Positions 1 to 5,697 of a stretch of DNA of 5,697 bases are shown piece after piece. The DNA is from Burkholderiaceae bacterium (lineage in GTDB: Bacteria > Pseudomonadota > Gammaproteobacteria > Burkholderiales > Burkholderiaceae). The translations under genes were made by a program, and so were the position numbers. A model generated the notes under the pieces. That model was given only the letters and a program-made list of their open reading frames with translations. It searched no databases and was not told the DNA's origin. The stretch's first letter is position 1; each line of letters starts with the position of its first letter. The stretch lies in NCBI GenBank assembly GCA_017997515.1, contig JAGOEY010000128.1, positions 1 to 5,697 on the forward strand, read 5' to 3'.

Positions 1-44
1 CGCAGCGCCAGGGGCGACACGTCAACCAACTTGTCGGTGGGCAT
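1..44 (-). CDS. N-terminal start of an unrecognised protein, cut by the window edge
   Basis: An ATG at 44-42 on the minus strand is preceded by GGAG at 53-50 with a five-base spacer, a good ribosome binding site. The visible peptide is MPTDKLVDVSPLAL, after which the window ends, so 14 codons are seen. It lies 104 bases downstream of the barstar stop in the same direction and could be a third gene of that transcript. The same frame is open upstream as far as position 200, with one further possible start, GTG at 170-168. That start would overlap the barstar gene by 22 bases, would place the 115-149 hairpin inside coding sequence and has a weak ribosome binding site, so I prefer the ATG. I do not recognise the protein from so few residues. 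Confidence 0.55.
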   Translation of the reverse strand, partial: MPTDKLVDVSPLAL

Positions 45-114
45 CTTCTCTCCGTCTTCCGTGAGCAGCGTGGTGTCTGCTACAGCTTCCGTGGATGCTG
101 CCGGGGCCTCGTTC

Positions 115-149
115 GCCCGTTCTGCTTGGCTATTGTGTGCAGAACGGGC
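115..149 (-). other. Perfect 11-bp stem-loop abutting the barstar stop codon
   Basis: Positions 115-125 and 139-149 are exact reverse complements (GCCCGTTCTGC and GCAGAACGGGC), with a 13-base loop. The base of the stem is the last base of the barstar TAG stop. Read on the minus strand no run of T follows, so it is not a textbook intrinsic terminator. It may instead protect the 3' end of the barstar message, act as an attenuating structure before the next gene, or be a bidirectional processing site. The structure is seen directly; its function is inferred. Confidence 0.6.
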
Positions 150-574
150 TACAGAAAAGAATAGAAGCACCGGAACGGTATCTTCCGGTCTCCCCAGTAA
201 TCAGACGCATCGCGGAAGATGTCGAGCAGCTGCTCACGTGCTTCCTTGTCGAACTTGGCATGGGCCGGAATCTGCTCCAGCACCACGATAAAACCAGGCT
301 GTGGGCCCGATTTGTGCAACGGGTCGGTCATGCAGTCGTACAGCGCGTCAAAGTTCTTGCCGAAATGGGTCGGGAAGGTGAATTGCGCTGCGATCATGTC
401 CAGCACGTCCTGCTTGGACTGTGCGTTGGCCAAATTGGCGTACAAGAAGTGGTGACCCAGGCCTTGTGCGGCATCCTGCAGATCCTGCACGCGAAATGCG
501 CGGATCGATTGCACGATGTTGGTTCGCACGTTGCGTAGCGGTGTTTCCATCTCTTTACGAAGTGGTGTGTCCAT
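149..574 (-). CDS. Barstar-family RNase inhibitor
   Basis: A 141-residue cytoplasmic protein with no signal peptide. It matches the barstar family, small proteins that bind and block extracellular-type guanyl RNases so that the producing cell is not harmed. The segment F71 to T83 aligns with the barstar recognition helix: D76, Y79, D80 and T83 correspond to barstar D35, W38, D39 and T42, the residues that plug the RNase active site. The protein is longer than the roughly 90-residue Bacillus barstar, mostly through about 45 extra N-terminal residues. It ends in an aromatic segment (FRCFYSFL) that I recall from Comamonadaceae homologues. It lies 101 bases downstream of a secreted RNase gene in the same direction, which strongly suggests the cognate pair. 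The start is uncertain: ATG at 574 has only a purine-rich stretch 9-18 bases upstream, and a second in-frame ATG lies at 550 within a repeated segment. Family assignment is firm; pairing is inferred from position. Confidence 0.9.
   Translation of the reverse strand: MDTPLRKEMETPLRNVRTNIVQSIRAFRVQDLQDAAQGLGHHFLYANLANAQSKQDVLDMIAAQFTFPTHFGKNFDALYDCMTDPLHKSGPQPGFIVVLEQIPAHAKFDKEAREQLLDIFRDASDYWGDRKIPFRCFYSFL
527..574 (-). repeat. Degenerate 24-base tandem duplication at the barstar N-terminus
   Basis: The first 16 codons consist of two 24-base units (574-551 and 550-527) that match at 18 of 24 positions. Five of the six differences fall at third codon positions, so the peptides MDTPLRKE and METPLRNV remain close. 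Each unit begins with an ATG, giving two candidate translation starts. This looks like an old in-frame duplication that has since drifted mostly synonymously. Confidence 0.6.
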
Positions 575-610
575 CTCCGCGCTCTCTCTCTTAAGTCAAT
601 CAAACCGTGG

Positions 611-653
611 CGGCTTGGGAAGCCGTAAACCGGCCGGCTATTTATCAGCCGGC
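611..653 (-). other. Two small hairpins between the RNase and barstar genes
   Basis: Within the 101-base gap 575-675 there are two exact inverted repeats. The first is GCCGGCT at 633-639 with AGCCGGC at 647-653 (seven-base loop). The second is CGGCTT at 611-616 with AAGCCG at 620-625 (three-base loop). On the minus strand neither is followed by a T tract, so termination by the intrinsic route is unlikely. They could tune relative expression or message stability of RNase and inhibitor. Nothing else is visible in this gap besides the purine-rich stretch just before the barstar start. Confidence 0.5.
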
Positions 654-675
654 ATCTATCTCTACTGAATCTGCA

Positions 676-1083
676 TCAGTCGACAATTTTGCGAAAACTC
701 GCGTAATGGTCGGCCGTGTAGTAACACGTGGCGGGTGCCGTTGCCGCGCCTCCACACACGATACGCCGGGCACCGCGGTTGCGTGCGCCTGGCGTCTTGA
801 CGGTGTATTCGCGGTAATAACCCCGCTGGTAGGCGGGCAGCAAACGTTCGCGGTTTCCGAATACGGTGCCATCCTTGTCGTAAGGAAAAGGCCCTCCCTG
901 GCGGATCAGCCGGTAGGTCGTTCGACCTTGGGGGGGTAACTCTGTGACGGCGACGGTCTCAAGACCGGAGTCTCCCGGCGTTTGCCGTGCATGCACCGGA
1001 ACGGTGCAAACCGCCGCTGCCAGCAAACCTGCAACACAAACCCACTTCCGTGCGTTTGCCCGGATGGCCGCAGCCTTCAACAT
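676..1083 (-). CDS. Secreted guanyl-specific ribonuclease (RNase Sa/barnase superfamily)
   Basis: A 135-residue precursor of an extracellular or periplasmic endoribonuclease, a family that typically cleaves RNA after guanosine through a 2',3'-cyclic intermediate. Residues 1-32 form a signal peptide: basic start (R8, R12, K13), hydrophobic core V15-V28 and a likely cleavage after V30-H31-A32. The catalytic domain spans about 45-135 and follows Streptomyces RNase Sa closely: the GGPFPYDKDG segment at 63-72, VFGNRE at 74-79, and YYREYTV at 89-95. By that alignment E92 is the general base (RNase Sa E54), R103 and R107 match R65 and R69, and H126 in the DHY motif is the general acid (H85), so the active site looks complete. 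C110 and C120 could form a disulfide after export. The start has AAAGG about seven bases upstream. The downstream barstar gene is the presumed immunity partner. Catalytic residues are assigned from remembered family alignment. Confidence 0.9.
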   Translation of the reverse strand: MLKAAAIRANARKWVCVAGLLAAAVCTVPVHARQTPGDSGLETVAVTELPPQGRTTYRLIRQGGPFPYDKDGTVFGNRERLLPAYQRGYYREYTVKTPGARNRGARRIVCGGAATAPATCYYTADHYASFRKIVD

Positions 1084-1092
1084 GGATGTACC

Positions 1093-1119
1093 TTTCGGGA
1101 ACCTCGGGTTAACCCGAAA
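1093..1119 (-). promoter_or_regulatory. Palindrome just upstream of the RNase gene (possible operator or leader hairpin)
   Basis: Positions 1104-1117 form a perfect 14-base palindrome centred on TTAA (core CGGGTTAACCCG). An alternative, overlapping pairing exists between TTTCGGG at 1093-1099 and CCCGAAA at 1113-1119. The element ends about 10 bases upstream of the RNase start codon and partly overlaps its ribosome binding region. It could be a dimeric repressor site or a pair of alternative leader structures that expose or hide the ribosome binding site. No convincing -35/-10 pair is seen nearby. The symmetry is observed; the role is speculative. Confidence 0.35.
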
Positions 1120-1151
1120 ATTTCAAGGCGCTAGTGTGCCGCAAGCGCCCC

Positions 1152-1188
1152 CAAAATGCAAGCGGCTGCCCAATAATTGGGCAGCCGC
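1152..1188 (-). terminator. Probable intrinsic terminator of the malic enzyme gene
   Basis: GCGGCTGCCC at 1162-1171 pairs perfectly with GGGCAGCCGC at 1179-1188, and two further A:T pairs extend the stem to 12 bp with a three-base loop. Read on the minus strand the stem is followed by TTGCATTTT, a moderately T-rich tail. It sits about 50 bases beyond the malic enzyme stop and some 80 bases before the RNase start, so it probably separates the two transcription units. The stem is nearly symmetric, but the T-rich side fits the minus strand. Confidence 0.7.
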
Positions 1189-1237
1189 CTGGGGGTGAAA
1201 GGATGGATAAAGTTAGTGCTTGCTATTGTCCACCCGC

Positions 1238-3562
1238 TTAACGGGCGACATTGGCGTCCGCCACGGTGAGGGCTGTCATATTCACAATTCGCCGCACCGT
1301 CGCACTGGCAGTGAGGATATGCACGGGTGCTGCGGCACCCAGCAGCACCGGGCCAATGGCAATGTTGCCGCCGGCTGCGGTTTTGAGCAGGTTGTAAGAA
1401 ATGTTGGCCGCGTCCAAATTAGGGAATACCAGCAGGTTGGCGTCCCCGGCCAGTGCGCTGTGGGGCATCACGGAGGTGCGTTGTTTGCCGTCCAGTGCGA
1501 TGTCGCCGTGCATTTCGCCGTCCACTTCCAGCCACGGGGCCTGCACCCGCAGCAGATCCAGCGTCTGGCGCATCTTGATGGCGCTGGGCTGGTTGCTGGT
1601 GCCAAAGTTGGAGTGGGACAGCAAGGCCGCTTTGGGCTTCAGGCCAAAACGCATCATTTCCTCGGCCGCCATGGTGGTGATTTCGGCCAGCTCTTCGGGC
1701 GACGGGTCGTAGTTGACGTGGGTGTCAACCAGGAACACCTGGCGGTCGGGCAACAGCAGGCCGTTCATACACGCATACACCGGCACATCCTGGGGGGTGC
1801 TGTCGCAGCCGCCGGGGCGCTTGCCGATCACCTGGTCGATGTAGTGCAGGTGGGTGTGGGTGGTGCCCCAGGTGCCGCAGATCAGGCCGTCCACTTCGCC
1901 CTTGTGCAGCAACATGGCACCAATCAGCGTCAGGCGGCGGCGCATTTCGATCTTGGCAACCTGCACCGTGATGCCTTTGCGTTCGGTCATGCGGTGGTAG
2001 GTCTGCCAGAAGTCGCGGTAGCGGTGGTCTTGTTCGACGTTGACCACGTCGTAGTCCAGCTCTTCCTTCAGGCGCAGGCCGAACTTTTCGATACGCTGTG
2101 CAATGATGGCCGGGCGGCCGATGAGTGTGGGGCGGGCCACACCTTCGTCCACCACGATCTGTGCGGCGCGCAGCACACGTTCTTCTTCGCCTTCGCTGTA
2201 GGCCACGCGTTTTTTCGGCGCACGTTTGGCGGCGTCGAAAATCGGCTTCATGGTGGTGCCCGAGGCATACACAAAGCTCTGCAGGGTGTCGCGGTACGCG
2301 TCCAGGTCGGTGATGGGCCGGGTGGCCACGCCGCTTTCCTCGGCCGCCTTGGCAACCGCGGGAGCGATCTTCATCATCAGGCGCGGATCGAACGGCTTGG
2401 GGATCAGGTATTCAGGGCCAAACGTGAGTTTTTCACCCGCATACGCTGCGGCCACCACTTCACTTTGTTCGGCCTGGGCCAGCTCGGCGATGGCGTACAC
2501 CGCGGCCACTTCCATCTCGTCGGTGATGGTGGTCGCACCACAGTCCAGCGCGCCGCGGAAGATGTAGGGGAAACACAGGACGTTGTTGACTTGGTTCGGG
2601 TAGTCGCTGCGGCCGGTGGCCATGATGATGTCGTCGCGCACGGCGTGGGCATCTTCGGGCGCGATTTCAGGGTTGGGGTTGGCCAGCGCAAAAATGACCG
2701 GGCGTGGTGCCATCTTGGCCACCATCTCGGGCTTGAGCACACCACCGGCCGACAGGCCGAGGAACACATCAGCCCCTTCGATGATTTCTGCCAGTTTGCG
2801 TGCGTCGGTCTTCTGCATGTACTGGCGCTTGTCGTCGTCCATCAGCTCTTCGCGGCCCTCGTAGACCACACCGGCCAGGTCGGTCACAAACACGTTTTCG
2901 CGCTGCAGGCCCACCTTGAGCAGCAGGTTCAGGCAGGCCAGCGCCGCAGCGCCCGCACCCGAGGTGACGAGTTTGACCTTGGTAATGTCCTTGCCCGCGA
3001 CCTTGAGGCCGTTGACCATGGCCGCCGCAACGGTGATGGCCGTGCCGTGCTGGTCGTCATGGAACACCGGGATCTTCATACGTTTGCGCAGTTCGCGCTC
3101 CACATAGAAGCAGTCGGGTGCCTTGATGTCTTCGAGGTTGATGGCGCCAAACGTGGGCTCCAGCGCGGCAATCACCTCGACCAGTTTGGCCGGGTCTTTT
3201 TCGTCGATTTCGATGTCGAACACATCAACACCGGCGAACTTCTTGAACAAAACGCCTTTGCCCTCCATCACCGGCTTGGAGGCCAGCGGGCCAATGTCGC
3301 CCAAGCCCAACACAGCCGTGCCGTTGGTGATGACACCCACCAGGTTGCCACGGCTGGTGTATTTGAAGGCGTTGTTCGGGTCTTTGACGATTTCTTCGCA
3401 GGGGGCCGCCACACCGGGGGAGTAGGCCAGCGCCAGGTCACGCTGGTTGACAAGCTGCTTGGTTGCCGCGATGGCAATCTTGCCGGGCCGGGGGAGCGCA
3501 TGGTACTCAAGGGCTGCACGGCGCAGTTCAGCGCGTTTTTCTTCTGTATTCACCGTTGTCAT
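1238..3562 (-). CDS. maeB: NADP-dependent malic enzyme, hybrid MaeB type with phosphotransacetylase-like domain
   Basis: A 774-residue cytoplasmic enzyme that oxidatively decarboxylates malate to pyruvate and CO2, giving NADPH; the length suits the hybrid MaeB class (about 760 residues). The N-terminal malic domain carries [10 protein letters not shown] at 46-55 with the catalytic tyrosine Y47, and the catalytic lysine in EGKG at K102. Metal ligands are expected at E144, D145 and D170 (motifs NLEDI and FHDDQHGT). The dinucleotide-binding domain has a glycine-rich loop, GAGAAA, at 202-207. From about residue 430 to the end runs a phosphotransacetylase-like domain, which in this class is usually regulatory and lacks full acetyltransferase activity. 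The open frame extends 32 codons further upstream, but the ATG at 3562 is chosen because AGGAG lies about seven bases before it and the family sequence begins there. It is transcribed divergently from the SPFH gene. NADP preference is inferred from class, not read from the sequence. Confidence 0.96.
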   Translation of the reverse strand: MTTVNTEEKRAELRRAALEYHALPRPGKIAIAATKQLVNQRDLALAYSPGVAAPCEEIVKDPNNAFKYTSRGNLVGVITNGTAVLGLGDIGPLASKPVMEGKGVLFKKFAGVDVFDIEIDEKDPAKLVEVIAALEPTFGAINLEDIKAPDCFYVERELRKRMKIPVFHDDQHGTAITVAAAMVNGLKVAGKDITKVKLVTSGAGAAALACLNLLLKVGLQRENVFVTDLAGVVYEGREELMDDDKRQYMQKTDARKLAEIIEGADVFLGLSAGGVLKPEMVAKMAPRPVIFALANPNPEIAPEDAHAVRDDIIMATGRSDYPNQVNNVLCFPYIFRGALDCGATTITDEMEVAAVYAIAELAQAEQSEVVAAAYAGEKLTFGPEYLIPKPFDPRLMMKIAPAVAKAAEESGVATRPITDLDAYRDTLQSFVYASGTTMKPIFDAAKRAPKKRVAYSEGEEERVLRAAQIVVDEGVARPTLIGRPAIIAQRIEKFGLRLKEELDYDVVNVEQDHRYRDFWQTYHRMTERKGITVQVAKIEMRRRLTLIGAMLLHKGEVDGLICGTWGTTHTHLHYIDQVIGKRPGGCDSTPQDVPVYACMNGLLLPDRQVFLVDTHVNYDPSPEELAEITTMAAEEMMRFGLKPKAALLSHSNFGTSNQPSAIKMRQTLDLLRVQAPWLEVDGEMHGDIALDGKQRTSVMPHSALAGDANLLVFPNLDAANISYNLLKTAAGGNIAIGPVLLGAAAPVHILTASATVRRIVNMTALTVADANVAR

Positions 3563-3775
3563 CCAGAGTCTCCTGCGGGTCGTCAGCTTGTGTAAGGTTC
3601 GTGATTGTAGACCCGGCCTGTCACCTGGGCGTCTGTGGAAAACCGCAATACGGGGCAATGCGGCTTTGACTTTCTGCGCCGTAATCGGGCGTGGTTTGCC
3701 GTGCTGGTGGAGGCGTGGTGCGGCGGCTGTATTATCGGCGCCGTACCCCCGTTCAACCGCTGCAGGAGCTTCGCC
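3563..3775. promoter_or_regulatory. Divergent intergenic region between maeB and the SPFH gene
   Basis: This 213-base gap separates two divergent genes and must carry a promoter in each direction. For maeB, the minus strand has TACAAT at 3609-3604, a good -10 hexamer about 40 bases before the start codon, but no recognisable -35 at the right spacing. For the SPFH gene, TATTAT at 3730-3735 lies about 40 bases before the start codon, also without a good -35. Ribosome binding sites flank both edges: AGGAG on the minus strand just before 3562, and AGGAG at 3764-3768 on the plus strand. Poor -35 boxes may mean activator dependence or alternative sigma factors. I see no gene in this gap. Confidence 0.4.
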
Positions 3776-4825
3776 ATGGCCTTGATGGACTTCATCCGCA
3801 AACAGTTCATAGACATCATCCAGTGGACCGAGTCCAGCGACGGCACACTGGCCTGGCGCTTCCCGATGGCGGACATGGAAATCCAGAACGGTGCCTCACT
3901 CACCGTGCGTGAGTCGCAGGTTGCCATCTTCGTGAACGAGGGCCAGGTCGCCGACGTGTTTGGCCCCGGCATGTACAAACTCACCACGCAGACGCTGCCG
4001 GTGCTGACCTACCTGAAGAACTGGGACAAACTCTTTGAGTCCCCGTTCAAGAGCGACGTGTACTTCTTCAGCACGCGCCAGCAGATCGACCAAAAATGGG
4101 GCACGCCCCAGCCCATCACCATCCGCGACAAGGACTTTGGCGCGGTGCGCCTGCGCGCGTTTGGCAACTACGCCTTCCGTGTGGCCGACCCCAAGGCATT
4201 CCACACCGAAATCTCGGGTACCCGCGACATCTATTCAGTGGCGGACCTGGACGGCCAGCTGCGTGGCCTGGTGCTGCAGAACATCAGCAACGCCATCGCC
4301 AGCAGCGGCCTGCCGTTCCTCGACCTGGCGGCCAACCAGATCATGTTTGCCGACGCGCTGGCGCAGCAGCTCAAACCCGAGTTCACCAAACTCGGCATCC
4401 AGCTCGACAGCCTGACGGTGCAAAGTGTGTCGCTGCCCGAAGAGCTGCAAAAGATCCTCGACCAGAAGATTGGCATGGGTATGGTCGGCAACGACATGGG
4501 CAAGTTCATGCAGTACCAGACGGCGCAGGCCATCCCCAAATTCGCCGAAGGCGGCGGTGGCGGTGGCAGCGGTATTGCGGGCGACGCCATGGGCCTGGGT
4601 GCTGGTGTGGCGCTGGGCCAGGTGCTGGCGCAAAACCTTGCGCAGGGCCTGCAAGGTGGTGGCGCTGCTGCTGCGGCACAGGCCGCCCCTGCGGCTGCAG
4701 TGGGCGTCAAGGCCGAAGACGTGATGGCCACGCTGGAGAAGCTGGGCGACCTCAAGTCCAAAGGCATCCTGACGCAGGAAGAGTTCGACAGCAAAAAGGC
4801 CGAGCTGCTGAAAAAGCTGATCTGA
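3776..4825 (+). CDS. SPFH/band-7 domain protein with C-terminal SHOCT domain
   Basis: A 349-residue protein resembling the group of SPFH (stomatin/prohibitin/flotillin) proteins often annotated as virion core protein-like, which includes Bacillus YdjI. Such proteins oligomerise on membranes as scaffolds. The SPFH fold spans about 20-240, with the strand motif TVRESQVAIFVNEG at 43-56 and GPGMYKL at 63-69. There is no signal peptide or transmembrane helix, so membrane contact would have to be peripheral or through partners. A flexible segment follows: GGGGGGSG at 259-266 and an alanine/glycine-rich stretch to about 310. Residues 314-349 form a SHOCT helix pair (LEKLGDLKSKGILTQEEFDS), a short module often found at protein ends and thought to aid oligomerisation. 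Relatives of this group often carry a zinc ribbon at this end; here the zinc ribbons are in the next gene. The frame opens 47 codons earlier, but ATG 3776 has AGGAG seven bases upstream and starts the conserved MALMDFIRKQF segment. Molecular role is unknown. Confidence 0.88.
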   Translation: MALMDFIRKQFIDIIQWTESSDGTLAWRFPMADMEIQNGASLTVRESQVAIFVNEGQVADVFGPGMYKLTTQTLPVLTYLKNWDKLFESPFKSDVYFFSTRQQIDQKWGTPQPITIRDKDFGAVRLRAFGNYAFRVADPKAFHTEISGTRDIYSVADLDGQLRGLVLQNISNAIASSGLPFLDLAANQIMFADALAQQLKPEFTKLGIQLDSLTVQSVSLPEELQKILDQKIGMGMVGNDMGKFMQYQTAQAIPKFAEGGGGGGSGIAGDAMGLGAGVALGQVLAQNLAQGLQGGGAAAAAQAAPAAAVGVKAEDVMATLEKLGDLKSKGILTQEEFDSKKAELLKKLI

Positions 4826-4827
4826 TT

Positions 4828-4892
4828 TGCTATTGAAATAATAGCTGCTCGCGCACACCCCGTGTGCGCCAGAGGCCAAAAACGCTTCAAAA
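4828..4892 (+). repeat. Hairpin-forming intergenic element, likely a dispersed Comamonadaceae repeat
   Basis: The whole gap between the SPFH and DUF4178 genes is made of two hairpins and a tail. GCTATT at 4829-4834 pairs with AATAGC at 4840-4845. GCGCACAC at 4851-4858 pairs with GTGTGCGC at 4862-4869 around a three-base loop. Then comes CAGAGGCCAAAAACGCTTC and an A-run that leads straight into the ATG at 4893. The order AT-rich hairpin, AGCTGCT, GC-rich hairpin, AGAGGCC and an A-rich tail matches from memory a short element scattered between genes in Rhodoferax, Polaromonas and Acidovorax genomes, where the GC-rich stem varies in sequence. Only one copy is found in this window, so repetitiveness cannot be shown here. 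No T tract follows the stems, so it is not a clear terminator. Confidence 0.55.
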
Positions 4893-5697
4893 ATGGCCAC
4901 CGACGCCCCCCAACGCCACTACCGGGCACCGTGCCCCGGCTGCGGCGCGCCGGTTGAATTCCGCAGCGCCCAAAGCACCCACGCCGTCTGCCCGTACTGC
5001 CAGAGCACCGTCGTGCGCGACGGCGAGGTGCTGGCGCGTGTGGGCAAGATGGCCGAGCTGTTTGACGACCACAGCCCGCTGCAGCTCATGGCCAGTGGCC
5101 GCTTCACCGCAGGCGGGGTGGACCAGCCGTTCACCCTGATCGGGCGGCTGCAGTACAAGTCGTCCAACGGCGTGTGGACCGAGTGGAACGCCATCCTGAA
5201 CGACGGCACCACCGCGTCGCTGAGTGAAGACAACGGCGCTTACGTGTTCTCGCGCCCGCTGGATGTGCAGCGTGTGTTGCCTGCGGCCGAGCAGTTCCGC
5301 GTGGGCATGACCACGGCCATCAACGGCAAGCCCTACAGCGTGGCGTTCAACGAGCAGGTGGTGCTGCTGTCGGCCCAGGGTGAGCTGCCCAAGCTGCCAC
5401 CGCTGGGCCAACCGTTTTCGGTGGTGGAGCTGCGCAGCCCCGAAGGTGAAGTGCTCAGCATCGACTACGGCCCGGTATCTGCGGTGGGGGCCGCAGGGGC
5501 AGCAGCAAGCACGGCGGTGTCCGCAGGGCGCGCCGTGTTGCTCGAAGACCTGCAGTTCACCGGCCTGAAAGACGAGTCCGCCCGCGAAGAAAAAGGCCGC
5601 CAGTTTGCGTGCCCCCACTGCGGCTCCGCCGTGTCGGTGCTGCTGGACACCAGCAAAAGTATCACCTGCCGCGCGTGCAACAGCCTCATTGACCTGA
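4893..5697 (+). CDS. DUF4178 protein with two zinc ribbons, cut by the right edge
   Basis: The frame from ATG 4893 is open to the end of the window (268 codons plus one base), so the C-terminus is missing; the TGA formed by the final bases is out of frame. The first zinc ribbon has cysteine pairs C14/C17 (CPGC) and C33/C36 (CPYC). Residues about 50-200 resemble DUF4178, a beta-rich domain of unknown function, with the characteristic FTLIGRLQYK segment at 80-89 followed by a tryptophan-rich WTEWNAIL. A second ribbon has C240/C243 (CPHC) and C259/C262 (CRAC). No signal peptide or membrane helix is seen so far. The start has no good ribosome binding site: the nearest purine run, AGAGG at 4871-4875, is 17 bases away inside the hairpin element. 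No other start codon lies between the preceding in-frame stop at 4842 and this ATG, and the ribbon begins soon after, which supports it. Co-direction with the SPFH gene, 67 bases apart, suggests one operon. Function is unknown. Confidence 0.85.
   Translation, partial: MATDAPQRHYRAPCPGCGAPVEFRSAQSTHAVCPYCQSTVVRDGEVLARVGKMAELFDDHSPLQLMASGRFTAGGVDQPFTLIGRLQYKSSNGVWTEWNAILNDGTTASLSEDNGAYVFSRPLDVQRVLPAAEQFRVGMTTAINGKPYSVAFNEQVVLLSAQGELPKLPPLGQPFSVVELRSPEGEVLSIDYGPVSAVGAAGAAASTAVSAGRAVLLEDLQFTGLKDESAREEKGRQFACPHCGSAVSVLLDTSKSITCRACNSLIDL

Noticed and set aside
95..538. A 147-codon plus-strand frame opposite barstar.
   Set aside because: The minus strand encodes a clear barstar-family protein; the plus-strand frame has no family resemblance.
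607..939. A 110-codon plus-strand frame opposite the RNase gene.
   Set aside because: It is the complement of the RNase gene, whose signal peptide and catalytic residues are evident on the minus strand.
1233..1245. A small inverted repeat, CCCG and CGGG, at the end of maeB.
   Set aside because: It is only a four-base stem over the stop codon. The 12-bp stem at 1160-1190 is the better terminator.
1220..3595. A 791-codon plus-strand open frame lying antisense to the malic enzyme gene.
   Set aside because: It mirrors the real maeB gene, which has clear catalytic motifs and a ribosome binding site. The antisense product is rich in His, Gly, Val and Gln with no recognisable domain and would start at a TTG. 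Long antisense frames are expected opposite GC-rich genes with strong codon bias.
3563..3658. A 32-codon N-terminal extension of maeB, beginning at ATG 3658.
   Set aside because: It is arginine-rich and unlike the family N-terminus, and the ATG at 3562 has a strong AGGAG at proper spacing. The extension also overlaps the probable -10 hexamer.
3635..3775. A 47-codon N-terminal extension of the SPFH protein, beginning at ATG 3635.
   Set aside because: The extension is unlike SPFH proteins and would leave little promoter space, while the ATG at 3776 has a well-placed AGGAG.
4231..4929. Minus-strand frames of about 220-230 codons opposite the SPFH gene.
   Set aside because: They are complements of the SPFH coding sequence, rich in Ser, Ala and Pro or in His and Gln, and have no domain signature.
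4887..5618. A 243-codon minus-strand open frame at the right end.
   Set aside because: The plus-strand frame from 4893 has two four-cysteine zinc ribbons and a DUF4178-like domain and is stop-free to the edge. The minus-strand frame is its antisense shadow.

Overview
The window looks like an ordinary chromosomal segment of a GC-rich betaproteobacterium, most likely a member of the Comamonadaceae (Rhodoferax/Polaromonas/Acidovorax type). This rests on the GC-rich codon use, on the resemblance of the barstar, RNase and malic enzyme proteins to what I remember from that family, and on an intergenic element at about 4828-4892 that resembles a repeat I associate with Comamonadaceae genomes. No database search was run. 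I see no transposase, phage gene, tRNA, rRNA or CRISPR array.

Left part (1-1083, all minus strand): reading right to left there is a secreted RNase of the RNase Sa/barnase superfamily (1083-676), a barstar-family RNase inhibitor (574-149), and the first 14 codons of an unrecognised gene that runs off the left edge (44-1). The RNase and its presumed inhibitor are co-oriented with a 101-base gap containing two small hairpins. A perfect 11-bp hairpin follows the barstar stop.

Centre (1084-3562, minus strand): a full-length hybrid NADP-type malic enzyme (MaeB), with malic enzyme domains followed by a phosphotransacetylase-like domain. It is followed by a strong stem-loop that probably terminates it before the RNase gene. 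The divergent intergenic region (3563-3775) must hold promoters for both directions.

Right part (3776-5697, plus strand): an SPFH/band-7 protein with a glycine/alanine-rich linker and a C-terminal SHOCT helix pair, then, after a 67-base gap filled by the hairpin repeat, a double zinc-ribbon DUF4178 protein. The latter has no stop before the window ends, so its reading frame (4893 onward) must be read directly. These two genes look like the start of a membrane-associated operon of poorly known function, comparable in ingredients (SPFH plus zinc ribbon) to the Bacillus ydjGHI membrane-stress genes; the remaining partners would lie beyond the right edge.

The two left genes form a toxin/inhibitor-type pair, the central gene is carbon metabolism (malate to pyruvate with NADPH), and the right pair is probably envelope or membrane homeostasis. 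Nothing in the sequence links the three functionally.
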